Below are positions 26,727-34,322 of a stretch of 38,578 bases of DNA, in pieces. Origin of the DNA: Phaeodactylibacter luteus (GTDB lineage: Bacteria; Bacteroidota; Bacteroidia; Chitinophagales; Saprospiraceae); contig NZ_VOOR01000049.1 of NCBI RefSeq assembly GCF_007993045.1, forward strand, positions 1 to 38,578. Reading direction: 5' to 3'. Made by a program: the position numbers and the translations under genes. Below the pieces are notes generated by a model that did no database searches, was not told the DNA's origin, and saw nothing but the letters and a program-made list of their open reading frames with translations. Positions within the stretch are counted from its first letter, which is position 1. The number at the start of each line of letters is the position of its first letter.

Positions 26727-27448
26727 GCCAGGAAGTCTCCAAATCTCAGCTGAACCAAGCCCTCTTTGCCCTCGATCAATCGCTGGAAGCAGGCAATAGA
26801 ATGCTGGAAAATAGTGCCCACCGCGATGCGGAGTGGTTCGATACCCCCCTTAAACGGCTGCAGTGGTGGCTCGACCTTGAGCCTCAGTGGAGGAAAGCTT
26901 TTGCCATCGGTGTTTTTCTCTCCAAGGCTGAAGAGTTCAAGCCCTCTGATGAACAGCTGCAGTTCCTTTTCCAGCTCTCAAAGGTCTTACTGACCGGCAA
27001 TGGCAGCTTTGAGCGGAGGAACAACCCGCCACGCATCCCTTTTCAGCTGACCAACCTTTCGGGACTGAAACACCTGACGAATATCACCCACATTGAGGTC
27101 GACTACAACTACCACATCAAGGACCTGAGCCCGCTCGCCAATTTGCGCAAGCTGGAAACGCTCTGGTGCGACAACAATCAAATCAGCGACCTCAGCCCGC
27201 TCGCTGGCATGCAGGCACTGAGCAGCTTGTGCATCTGGAACAACAAAGTGGAAGACCTTTCGCCCTTGATCGGGCTGCCCGCACTGTTCGACCTCACTAT
27301 AGGGCTATACCGTCAGGGCAACCCGATCAAAGATTATTCTCCCCTGCTGAAAATACCTTACCTGATGGTGGTGTACCTAGAGCACGGCGCGGCTACCCCC
27401 GAAGTCTTGGCACAGGTGCGCGGCAAGCAGTTTGACCTGCGGTACTGA
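26723..27448 (+). CDS. leucine-rich repeat protein
   Basis: A 241-residue cytoplasmic protein. The N-terminal 90 residues are helical (LKRLQWWLDLEPQWRKAFAI). From about residue 108 there are four to five internalin-type repeats of about 22 residues: LTNLSGLKHLTNITHIEVDY, IKDLSPLANLRKLETLWCDN, ISDLSPLAGMQALSSLCIWN, VEDLSPLIGLPALFDLTIGL, then a capping segment. No export signal is visible. Such repeats bind proteins. Translational coupling to the J-domain gene suggests they work on the same client; the target is unknown. Confidence 0.85.
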   Translation: MSQEVSKSQLNQALFALDQSLEAGNRMLENSAHRDAEWFDTPLKRLQWWLDLEPQWRKAFAIGVFLSKAEEFKPSDEQLQFLFQLSKVLLTGNGSFERRNNPPRIPFQLTNLSGLKHLTNITHIEVDYNYHIKDLSPLANLRKLETLWCDNNQISDLSPLAGMQALSSLCIWNNKVEDLSPLIGLPALFDLTIGLYRQGNPIKDYSPLLKIPYLMVVYLEHGAATPEVLAQVRGKQFDLRY

Positions 27449-27534
27449 TCTTGTGCCGCTGTATACTGAAGCCCTACTTGCCCAAACGCAGAAATGCACC
27501 TTTTGGGGGATGTTTTGGTGGGGCAAAGGAGGAA

Positions 27535-27672
27535 AACTACCCAAATGGCGCAGGCATGGGCATCAGGATGGCTGTGGACTAGCGCTGCGGAGGGGTGGCC
27601 AGCCCGACAGGGCCGAGCGGGCAGCGAGCCCCGCAGCATAGCGGCACCTGCCCTCAGGCAGGGGCAGGCCCC
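27535..27672 (-). repeat. dispersed palindromic repeat R1, copy e (short form)
   Basis: Minus-orientation R1 with ACTAGCGCTGCGGAGGGG, CCAGCCCGACAGGGCCGAGC, GCGAGCCCCGCAGCATAGCG, GGCACCTGCC and GGCAGGGGCAGGCCCC. It lies in the 291-nt gap between the LRR gene and the convergent SPOR gene. It is a clean uninterrupted short-form copy, useful as a reference for the others. Confidence 0.85.
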
Positions 27673-27739
27673 AAATAAAAGGAGCAAGCTGAAAGGCGCC
27701 TTAGCACAGCGCCCCGGACAGCCTGCCAAGCCTTTTGTT

Positions 27740-29560
27740 TTAGACAAAGCGCTCCATATGGTAAGCCACTAGGGTATGCAAGGTAGCAAGCGCGAGCCCC
27801 TGAGCTTTTTTCCGGTCAAAGCCTTTGTCCATGAAGTAATCTTCCAGGCGCACCTGAGTCTGGAAATACATGGCCTTGAATGCTGCGGAGAGGCGTTCGT
27901 TGAGCGGGTCGCGCACCGACCAGCTGTTGAGGCCATTGATCAGGTTCTGATGCCATTTTTCTACCCCTTTCTGTTCTTCTTCGTTCAGAGCCTGAGGGGC
28001 GAGGTACAGCCGAGCCCGTTCGGTGGCAGCCTGTTGCAGGCGGCTGGCATTAAATGCTTGGGTATCGTTGAGGTCTGCTGCGATACTGACCAGCACCCGG
28101 GCCTCTGGCCAGCTGTCGAACTGCCCGCAGCCTTCGAGCCGGAGAGCCTTGCCTACTTGAGGGGCAAGGGCTTCATAGGCGGCCCCGGTCTCCTGAGGGT
28201 GGCGGGCCATGAGCCAACAGGGGGCAGCCTCTTCTGTGGCAGGCGCTGCATGCACATAATGCAGGTGCAAGATCACCTGCCCCATGTCTTGGTAAGCGTA
28301 AGTGGAAGTCGGGTCGAAAGGGAGGCCGGAAAGGCGCTTGCCATTGAAAGCGCCTTGGATGGCCGTGTTCAGCAGCTGATTGACCTCTTGGCCAGGCCCA
28401 AAGTTGAGGAACAGCTGATAGGCCTGATAGGCTTTGGCCAGGGGGTCGTCTGCAAATTGGTCCAAACGGGCGGCGGCGGCGGTATTGTAGCCCATTTCGT
28501 TTACGGCCTCCTGTAGCTGCCCAGCTGCGCCCTCCTGCCCTGGAAGGGGCGCATACTCTGCCAAAACCTGGTAGCGCTGCAGGGTACGGCTGCCCGCTAC
28601 ATATTTCTCGTACCCTGCTGCGGTGCCAGGGCCATAGTAGCCGTCTAAAGAGCCCGTGTAGGCTTTAGCAGATTTCAGGATTTTTTGCAGCTCCAAGACA
28701 GAGGTGCGTTTCACACTGCCATCAATTGCTGGCAAGTCCATAGCTGCTTCCGCTGCGAATCCAGTTTGGGGGACCGATTTGCCGGCAGCGTAATCGTAGG
28801 TAGAAGGGATGTTGGGCACAACCGTTTCTTGTGGCTCGGGCGTAGCCTCCAGGTACGCTTCTGCACTTGCGGGGCGCAACATGCCGGTAGGTTGGGGCTC
28901 ATTGCCATTCGGCAGGCGGCCACCGGTTGTGCTGCCGTAGCCCTGAGGGCGCTCATCTACCGACTTGGCGGTGGTCTCCTCTTCCATAGCAATGGGGATG
29001 AGCGGTTTCTTCACCCCAGTCTCGAAGCTGGTTAGCGGCAGCAGGGAACTGCTGCTCACTGTCTTGACAAAAGCATCGCGGTAGCCGAGGCCGCGTATGG
29101 CAGGGAGTGCTCTTTTAGCCGCTTCTTCACTGGTGAATGGGCCTGTGGCGACCTTGATCAGGTTACCGTTCAAGATACCGAACAGCGGGCCGGCCGCAGC
29201 CAGGTTTTCCCATTGGATGGGCCGGTCGACCTGCCGGGTAGCAAATTGGATAATAGCAGCAGGGGTGTTGGGGTCAATGGGGCGCTCTTGCACGAATGCG
29301 TTTGCATAGCCTTTCTGCCGGGCCTGATCGGCCATAGCCTCTGCAGCTTCGCGGTTGTCAAAGCCACCGACGTACACCTCTACCAGATTGCTCCCAAGCT
29401 CAGCAGCATGGACAAAACCGACCTCGCGCAGCCCGGTGAAGTCTTCTGGCTTGGCGTCGATAAAGGTGCCGACTTGTACCGTGTAGAAGGCATCGGCCTG
29501 CCCATAGGCCGCAATAGAAGTGAGCAGGATAAGGCTGAAAAGGTGCCAAAGCTTTTTCAT
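27740..29560 (-). CDS. exported SPOR / peptidoglycan-binding protein
   Basis: A 606-residue periplasmic protein with signal peptide MKKLWHLFSLILLTSIAAYG. A SPOR domain at about 22-93 (AFYTVQVGTF, then VEVYVGGFDNREAAEAMADQ) and a second SPOR-like unit at about 122-168 (IKVATGPFTSEEAAKRALPA) would bind septal, denuded glycan strands. A linker rich in Pro/Thr/Glu follows. Residues 287-320 match a peptidoglycan-binding-1 motif (LQKILKSAKAYTGSLDGYYG, then GPGT). The last 280 residues are helical and have no family I recognise. The open frame runs up to 29725, but ATG 29560 gives the signal peptide. A promoter lies at 29629-29659. Confidence 0.82.
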   Translation of the reverse strand: MKKLWHLFSLILLTSIAAYGQADAFYTVQVGTFIDAKPEDFTGLREVGFVHAAELGSNLVEVYVGGFDNREAAEAMADQARQKGYANAFVQERPIDPNTPAAIIQFATRQVDRPIQWENLAAAGPLFGILNGNLIKVATGPFTSEEAAKRALPAIRGLGYRDAFVKTVSSSSLLPLTSFETGVKKPLIPIAMEEETTAKSVDERPQGYGSTTGGRLPNGNEPQPTGMLRPASAEAYLEATPEPQETVVPNIPSTYDYAAGKSVPQTGFAAEAAMDLPAIDGSVKRTSVLELQKILKSAKAYTGSLDGYYGPGTAAGYEKYVAGSRTLQRYQVLAEYAPLPGQEGAAGQLQEAVNEMGYNTAAAARLDQFADDPLAKAYQAYQLFLNFGPGQEVNQLLNTAIQGAFNGKRLSGLPFDPTSTYAYQDMGQVILHLHYVHAAPATEEAAPCWLMARHPQETGAAYEALAPQVGKALRLEGCGQFDSWPEARVLVSIAADLNDTQAFNASRLQQAATERARLYLAPQALNEEEQKGVEKWHQNLINGLNSWSVRDPLNERLSAAFKAMYFQTQVRLEDYFMDKGFDRKKAQGLALATLHTLVAYHMERFV

Positions 29561-29628
29561 AGGATCTATTTTTCGTTTTTGTGTAGGTGTGCACACGGTC
29601 TGCCCTTTCCAAACGCAGTGGGCGGGCC

Positions 29629-29659
29629 GTAAATTATGCAATGGGGCCAGCCCCGGCAA
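29629..29659 (-). promoter_or_regulatory. promoter for the SPOR protein gene
   Basis: On the minus strand TTG (29657-29659) is followed after 20 nt by TAATTTAC (29629-29636), near TAnnTTTG. The spacer contains GGGGCTGGCCCC, which can form a short stem. The leader would be about 60 nt. Confidence 0.4.
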
Positions 29660-29827
29660 TGTATCCCTGCTGAATGGCGGTTGCCCTTGTCGAAGCGCTT
29701 GTACGGGCGGTATCCAAATTTCCACTTTTTTTTGCGGTTTTCCACTTTTTTGTTGAAGTTACAGGCTGCTGTCATCATTTTGCGCGGCCCAAGCGCCGGG
29801 CGATGCCCTCATTAAAATCCATATCTA

Positions 29828-30268
29828 ATGTCTACATCAGCATCCAAAACCAAGACGTACTCGAACGGGGAGGTCACCATAGTGTGGAAACCCAGCCTTT
29901 GCATCCACTCCGAGCGCTGTTTCCGAGGCTTGCCGGAGGTGTTCGACCCTAAATCGCGCCCGTGGATCATGCCCGAAGGCACCTCCGCGGAAGCGATAAT
30001 CGAACAGGCCGCACAGTGCCCTTCCGGTGCGCTTTCGGCCTACTACAATGGGGAAGAGCCCGCAGACACGAGCAGCGAAAGCCAAGCGCCCCTGGAAATA
30101 GAAGTTGCCCCCGGTGGGCCGCTAATCGTCAAAGGGGGCATCACCGTCAAACACAGCGACGGGCAAGCTCACAACCACACTGGCACAACGGCCCTCTGCC
30201 GGTGCGGCGCCTCCTCCAACAAACCGTACTGTGATGGCTCTCACCGAAAAGTAAATTTTGACGGTTGA
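29828..30268 (+). CDS. Fe-S protein: Fer4_19-like domain plus CDGSH domain
   Basis: A 146-residue cytoplasmic protein with two iron-sulfur modules. Residues 14-75 resemble the divergent mono-cluster ferredoxin domain (WKPSLCIHSERCFRGLPEVF with Cys25 and Cys31; then AAQCPSGALS with Cys64). The C-terminal part is a CDGSH zinc-finger-like module that binds a 2Fe-2S cluster through three Cys and one His: CRCG (Cys124, Cys126) and YCDGSH (Cys135, His139). This fusion is known in bacteria and is thought to act in electron transfer or redox sensing. It is 99 nt upstream of pirin, itself redox- and iron-linked. Confidence 0.88.
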   Translation: MSTSASKTKTYSNGEVTIVWKPSLCIHSERCFRGLPEVFDPKSRPWIMPEGTSAEAIIEQAAQCPSGALSAYYNGEEPADTSSESQAPLEIEVAPGGPLIVKGGITVKHSDGQAHNHTGTTALCRCGASSNKPYCDGSHRKVNFDG

Positions 30269-30332
30269 ACTTGCCAACCTGTCAGCTTCGCAACCGTAGC
30301 TACTGCCTAAATGGCTCGGGGCCTTGCCTGGC

Positions 30333-30346
30333 ACATCATTTGATGT
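30333..30346. promoter_or_regulatory. 14-bp palindrome upstream of pirin
   Basis: ACATCATTTGATGT is a perfect inverted repeat (ACATCA/TGATGT, 2-nt centre) 21 nt before the pirin ATG. Its position suits an operator for a dimeric regulator. No regulator gene is adjacent. Confidence 0.35.
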
Positions 30347-30367
30347 TTTGACACTAAAATACCGCAC

Positions 30368-31237
30368 ATGTTATACCGGGGAGTCGCCAATATACAGGCG
30401 AGCGAAGAGATCGATATGGGGGCAGCCACTGTGAAGCAGCCCCTCCCAACCGTAAAGATAGAGCAAGTGGACCCCTTTCTCCTTTTGCACCACTTTGGGC
30501 CTTACCATACACAGCCTATGGAAGACCCATTGGATGTTGGGCCTCATCCGCACCGGGGGTTCGAGCCGGTCACCTTCCTTTACCAAGGCGGCATCCGGCA
30601 CAAAGACAGCCGGGGCAACGAGGGCATCCTCAAAGCAGGAGACGTACAATGGATGACCGCAGGGCGCGGCATCATACACAGCGAGCGGGCCAGCCGGGAG
30701 TTCCGCGAAAGCGGGGGCACACTGGAAGGCATCCAGCTTTGGATCAACCTGCCCAAGAAAGATAAAATGGTGCAGCCGGCTTACCAGGAAATACGTGCAG
30801 CAGATATGCCTGTGTTGAGCGAAGATCATGGCCGGGCAAGGACGAAGCTCGTGGCAGGGCAACTGAAAGGGCTCACCGGCCCTGCACGGACACATACACA
30901 GGTCATAGCTGCACAGATCAGCTTGAGCAAAGGTGGTTTTACCGAAGCCCCCCTGCCTGCCGGACACAACGCGCTCATCTACATCCTGCACGGGCATGTG
31001 CAAGTCAATGAAAACTGGGACTACCGGGCGGAGCACCTGCTGCAGTTCCATCAGCAAGGGGAAGGCATAGCGCTAAGGGGGCTGGCAGAAGAAAGCGAAG
31101 TGCTGCTCCTGGCCGGCGCCCCCATAGGCGAGCCCGTAGCCCAGTGGGGCCCTTACGTGATGAACACCCAAACGGAAGTGATGGAAGCGATGCGGGATTA
31201 CCAAATGGGCAAAATGGGCTTTTATACCGAATATTAA
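30368..31237 (+). CDS. pirin family protein
   Basis: A 289-residue bicupin. The N-terminal cupin has the pirin signature: GPHPHRGFEPVTFLYQGG (with metal ligands His60 and His62), DSRGNEGILKAGDVQWMTAG, and GIIHSE (His104, Glu106). These four residues match the iron site of human pirin. The C-terminal cupin (PAGHNALIYILHGHVQVNEN) is less conserved, as usual. Family members are quercetinases or redox-sensing co-regulators; which applies here cannot be told. It is preceded by the Fe-S protein gene and followed by a small isomerase-like gene. Confidence 0.92.
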   Translation: MLYRGVANIQASEEIDMGAATVKQPLPTVKIEQVDPFLLLHHFGPYHTQPMEDPLDVGPHPHRGFEPVTFLYQGGIRHKDSRGNEGILKAGDVQWMTAGRGIIHSERASREFRESGGTLEGIQLWINLPKKDKMVQPAYQEIRAADMPVLSEDHGRARTKLVAGQLKGLTGPARTHTQVIAAQISLSKGGFTEAPLPAGHNALIYILHGHVQVNENWDYRAEHLLQFHQQGEGIALRGLAEESEVLLLAGAPIGEPVAQWGPYVMNTQTEVMEAMRDYQMGKMGFYTEY

Positions 31238-31337
31238 GCCATCCTTAACGGCTTCGCGGCAACATCTGCCCGCTTCCAACCATTATAAGACTGGCAGTGC
31301 GCTATCCTGCCGCTGCCCACCTCAAAAGGAAAATGCT

Positions 31338-31634
31338 ATGAAAAAGACCTATATGATAGAGTTTGAGCTGCCGCACGCCTTCGACGAGGAGTTCATGGCG
31401 CTCATCCCAAAACAACGCTATATCATCAATACTATGCTGGCCGACGGCCGGGTCAAAGCCTATTCTTTAGCCATGGACCGCTCCCGGCTTTGGGTCATCA
31501 TGACTGGCGATTCTGAGTTCGATGTCTTGGAACAAATTGCGCAAATGCCCTTGAGCGATTATATGGACCCCGATATCTCAGAGCTCATGTTCCACAATAC
31601 ATCAGACGCCGTCATGCAGTTCTCGCTCAACTAG
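31338..31634 (+). CDS. muconolactone isomerase-like small protein
   Basis: A 98-residue protein with a dimeric alpha/beta-barrel (ferredoxin-like) pattern: KKTYMIEFELPHAFDEEFMA, then NTMLADGRVKAYSLAMDRSR, LWVIMTGDSEFDVLEQIAQM and a closing strand. This is close to the muconolactone delta-isomerase/YCII type. There is no aromatic degradation pathway nearby, so the true reaction is uncertain and it may be a binding protein. AAAAGGAAA stands just before the ATG. A strong terminator follows at 31667. Confidence 0.65.
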   Translation: MKKTYMIEFELPHAFDEEFMALIPKQRYIINTMLADGRVKAYSLAMDRSRLWVIMTGDSEFDVLEQIAQMPLSDYMDPDISELMFHNTSDAVMQFSLN

Positions 31635-31666
31635 ACCCGAGCACCTCAAGGCTGTAACCACAAGCT

Positions 31667-31706
31667 GAGGGGCAGCTATTGGCAACAATAGCTGCCCCTC
31701 TTGTTT
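31667..31706 (+). terminator. strong terminator hairpin
   Basis: GAGGGGCAGCTATT (31667-31680) pairs perfectly with AATAGCTGCCCCTC (31687-31700) over a 6-nt loop and is followed by TTGTTT. It lies 33 nt after the stop at 31634. Confidence 0.85.
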
Positions 31707-31848
31707 AGAGATGCTATGCTATTATCCCAACAGGCGCATTACCAAAAAGGCCCCTGCACAAGCAGAGGCCGTAATACAATTAGAATCCCATGATAAAAGT
31801 TACACCACTCAGAATGGTGGTGGCTAAAAAATTGCTTCCTGGCCACTA

Positions 31849-32011
31849 GTGGTCTGTCAAGGCTAAAACTAGGGGTTGCCTGCGGCGACTTTTGAGGCTG
31901 CTCTTCGTTGGACACCCCCTTACGTAGCGCTGCTATGCGCGGGAACATCCGCCTTGATTAGCCTCAAAATCCGCTCCCACTCAACCCATAAATTAACACT
32001 TGACAGACCAC
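31849..32011. mobile_element. TA-flanked hairpin element, family B (MITE-like)
   Basis: A 163-bp non-coding element whose ends GTGGTCTGTCAAG and CTTGACAGACCAC are perfect inverted repeats, flanked by TA on both sides (within CTAG). Inner arms TTTTGAGGC and GCCTCAAAA pair perfectly. The core runs from CTCTTCGTT (31901) through CGTAGCGCTGCTATGCG to CGCCTTGATTAG (ends 31961). Both the 163-bp length and the 52-nt offset of the core are identical to family A. It sits in the 591-nt gap before the BON/LysM gene; 31707-31848 holds nothing else I recognise. Confidence 0.78.
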
Positions 32012-32167
32012 TAGGGCTATATATCATAATTGGTTAATATAACGGCAGCACCTTGCACCGGATTGCACAAAGCCTTGTAAAAATCACTGCCGCCCCAGCA
32101 ACAATAGGGCAGCTTAACCCAAAAAATGTTACCTTCCCAATCAGCTTGCGTCTGAATTGCACATGGC

Positions 32168-32196
32168 TTGCGCCAAGCTCCTTACGCGTATTTTTT
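32168..32196 (+). promoter_or_regulatory. promoter for the BON/LysM gene
   Basis: TTG at 32168-32170, 18-nt spacer, TATTTTTT at 32189-32196 (TAnnTTTG with the last base different). The start point would lie about 25 nt before the ATG at 32226. Confidence 0.4.
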
Positions 32197-32225
32197 CCTG
32201 TTAAACTATAAATCAAACTCCCATT

Positions 32226-32609
32226 ATGTCAGTTAAAGCAAAATACCAGCCTGTCCTCGACCTTGGCGAACAACTCGGTGTCAAAGACGGGCACGTTGAA
32301 GAGCTCGATGGCACCCTCAAGATCGGAGGCACCACAGAGACGCAGTACCACAAAAACCTGCTCTGGGACAAAATCAAGGAAATTGGAGGGGAAAAGCCTT
32401 CTGATATCCAGGCCGATATCAAAGTGGCTACCACGGAATACTTCCACAAACACACCGTAAAAGGCGGAGACAGCCTCTCCAAAATAGCCAAGCAGTACTA
32501 CGGTAACGCGAATAAGTACATGGCTATTTTCAACGCCAATACCGATCAGCTCAAAGACCCCAACCTCATCCACCCGGGCCAGGAGCTGACCATCCCTTTC
32601 ATCGACTAA
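32226..32609 (+). CDS. BON/LysM domain protein, Kbp (YgaU)-like
   Basis: A 127-residue protein without export signal. Residues 15-70 form a BON-like unit (GVKDGHVEELDGTLKIGGTT). Residues 76-126 are a LysM module (HTVKGGDSLSKIAKQYYGNA, then IHPGQELTIPF). The domain pair and size match the cytoplasmic potassium-binding protein Kbp of enterobacteria, where both domains close around K+. The same function is an inference by architecture only. It is transcribed alone, with its own promoter and terminator. Confidence 0.8.
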   Translation: MSVKAKYQPVLDLGEQLGVKDGHVEELDGTLKIGGTTETQYHKNLLWDKIKEIGGEKPSDIQADIKVATTEYFHKHTVKGGDSLSKIAKQYYGNANKYMAIFNANTDQLKDPNLIHPGQELTIPFID

Positions 32610-32642
32610 GCGCAGGCTTGGGGCGCTAGCGCTCCGCCAAGC

Positions 32643-32687
32643 AAAGTGGAAGGTACGACGATGTGCGTGCCTTCCATTTCTTTTTTA
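32643..32687 (+). terminator. terminator of the BON/LysM gene
   Basis: TGGAAGG (32647-32653) pairs with CCTTCCA (32670-32676), with an inner ACG/CGT pairing, and is followed by TTTCTTTTTT. It lies about 35 nt after the stop. Confidence 0.7.
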
Positions 32688-32738
32688 TCGCCCCCCCTGG
32701 CCCGCATGCCTGTTGCCGTTTTAGGCCTGCACCATGTG

Positions 32739-32840
32739 AGGGGGCTGCCCCTGCCAAAAGGCAGGTGCCGCTATGCTGCGGGGCTCGCTGCCCGCTCGGC
32801 CCTACCGGGCTTGAAACCCCTCCGCAGCGCTAGCCCGCTG
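32739..32840 (+). repeat. dispersed palindromic repeat R1, copy f (short form)
   Basis: Plus-orientation R1: GGGGCTGCCCCTGCC, GGCAGGTGCCGCTATGCTGC, GGGGCTCGCTGCCCGCTCGG, CCCTACCGGGC and CCCCTCCGCAGCGCTAG. It lies in the 285-nt gap between the BON/LysM gene and the convergent recO. Confidence 0.85.
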
Positions 32841-32894
32841 CCATCACAGGGCTGAAAAGGCCAATGGGGTTATGGCACTTGTTGGTGCAAGCCC

Positions 32895-33647
32895 CTATCC
32901 GCCCAGCACATCCTGCAAAATGCGGTGCGCATTGATCTCTGGAAAATTATCGATATGGAAACGGTAAAAGTGGATCAACTTATCTAGCAGCTCCTGCCGT
33001 TGTGCCCGCGACATTTTCACCTCGTGGCAATTCGCATAACCGCACCTCAGCAGAGCGTACAAAGCTTCGCTCAAAGGGGCAGGCAAGCCATGCCCGTGCA
33101 CCGGGGGCTCTGCTACAAACACCCCTTCCCGCAGATCAAAGTAAGGGGTAGATGGAGAGCAGGTGCCATTGGGGACAAACCCCAAGTGGAAGCTGAGCTC
33201 CAGCATGAAATGGAGATGAAGATTGGCAACCGGGGCCGAGGTCTGATCCAAGAACTGATACGTCCGGAATAAAAATTCAAACAGCCGGGCATTCTCCTCC
33301 GGCTCCCGTACCGCCTTGCGGGCCACCTCTGTGATGAACAGCCCGATCGAGCTTTTCAGCAGATCGAAAGGCAGGGAGTCGTACAGCCCGGCGCTCTGAA
33401 TCTCCCGCACCCGGTTGAGCCCACGCTCGTGCTTATCGTAAGCGACCATATCCACCAAAGACATGACCTGCAACAGCCCGGGGCTGATTTTGCTCCTTCT
33501 GCCGCGCACCCCCGGAATGAGATAGCTCCGAAGCCCGCGCTGCTCGGTAAAAACATCCACAATCAGACTGCTCTCACTGTATTTCATGGACCGGAAAACG
33601 ATCCCGCGGGTTTTGATCAGCACAAAGTATCTTTTTTTAGGCGCCAT
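32895..33647 (-). CDS. recO: DNA repair protein RecO
   Basis: Cytoplasmic mediator that helps load RecA on single-stranded DNA with RecR. The N-terminal OB-fold is clear: IKTRGIVFRSMKYSESSLIV, then FTEQRGLRSYLIPGVRGRRS. The C-terminal helical part matches Bacteroidota RecO (FELSFHLGFVPNG-type segment, TPYFDLREGVF, and FYRFHIDNFPEINAHRILQD); the zinc-finger Cys set seen in some RecO proteins is missing, as is usual in this phylum. ATG 33647 gives 250 residues; a GTG at 33623 would remove the unusual MAPKKRYF extension and is a real alternative. The longer frame to 33704 is not supported. Confidence 0.9.
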   Translation of the reverse strand: MAPKKRYFVLIKTRGIVFRSMKYSESSLIVDVFTEQRGLRSYLIPGVRGRRSKISPGLLQVMSLVDMVAYDKHERGLNRVREIQSAGLYDSLPFDLLKSSIGLFITEVARKAVREPEENARLFEFLFRTYQFLDQTSAPVANLHLHFMLELSFHLGFVPNGTCSPSTPYFDLREGVFVAEPPVHGHGLPAPLSEALYALLRCGYANCHEVKMSRAQRQELLDKLIHFYRFHIDNFPEINAHRILQDVLGG

Positions 33648-33744
33648 CAAGCGCACGGAGAAATGGTGAACGGCACATGCAGGCAAACGGGCTGCAGGCT
33701 TCACCGGTAAAAACGGTTGATCAGGATTTAGGTTCTATCGCCGG

Positions 33745-34117
33745 GCGCAAACCAGAATACCGCAGGCGTTTATGCTTTCCGGGCTCTAGTGCCTCAAGCT
33801 ATAAATCCTTGCCACCCCAAGTTTCGTTCTTTTCCGCCTACTCTTCGTTAAAGAACCGCTCCTTTAGCTCGGGCTAAAGTCGCGAACCTTCGCCTTGATT
33901 AGCCGGAAAATAACTTCAACTTAAGTATCAGAGATTTATGGCTTAAGGCACTAGCCTGGCATTGGCCTAGCGCTGCGCAGGGGTGGCCGAAGGCCAGACC
34001 CGACGCCTGAAGGGCGAGGGGCCGAGCGGACAGCGAGCCCCGTAGCATAGCGGCACCTGCTGCCTGGCCATCCCGTTGGGCAGGGGCAGGCCCCTATCCT
34101 TGCGGAGGGGGCAAGCC
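33745..34117 (-). repeat. dispersed palindromic repeat R1, copy g (long form), split by a hairpin element
   Basis: Minus-orientation R1. The outer part 33745-33788 (GCGCAAACCAGAATACCGCA, GGCGTTTATGCTTTCC) is separated from the main part 33952-34117 (CTAGCGCTGCGCAGGGG, GGCCGAAGGCCAGACCC, CGCCTGAAGGGCGAGGGG, GCGAGCCCCGTAGCATAGCG, GGCAGGGGCAGGCCCC) by a 163-bp family A element. Copy d shows the same two parts joined. It fills the 675-nt gap between recO and the lipocalin-like gene; 34118-34322 holds only leader sequence with a weak AAGCTTTG box. Confidence 0.85.
33789..33951. mobile_element. TA-flanked hairpin element, family A, copy 1 (MITE-like)
   Basis: 163 bp with inverted ends (GTGCCTCAAGCTATAAATC against GATTTATGGCTTAAGGCAC, 2 mismatches), flanked by TA on both sides. 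The core starts CTCTTCGTT at 33841, contains the perfect hairpin CTTTAGC/GCTAAAG, and ends CGCCTTGATTAG at 33902. A second copy at 37213 differs at only 6 of 163 positions. It encodes no protein and lies inside R1 copy g. Confidence 0.82.
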
Positions 34118-34322
34118 TAAAAAACGGCAAGCTGGTTTGCCCTCCCTCGTCTATGTTCCATCCCGGCTCGTCTTTTTTATGTGCAGAATGCATCCCTTGC
34201 CCTTTTCTTTGTGTCTGTAACAATAAAGGCGGTTAGCCGTCACCCCAATAGCACTACAGGCCAGCATACGCTAAGCTTTGCAGGCCTTGCACAAATCATC
34301 CGACACACAACCTTTTACATCC

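Noticed and set aside
33951-34223. Protein-like frames running through R1 (also near 25497, 27494, 32646, 36868)
   Set aside because: They encode the same RCRYA.GLA.RSA-type translation of the repeat in different frames and contexts; this is a product of the repeat DNA, not of genes.
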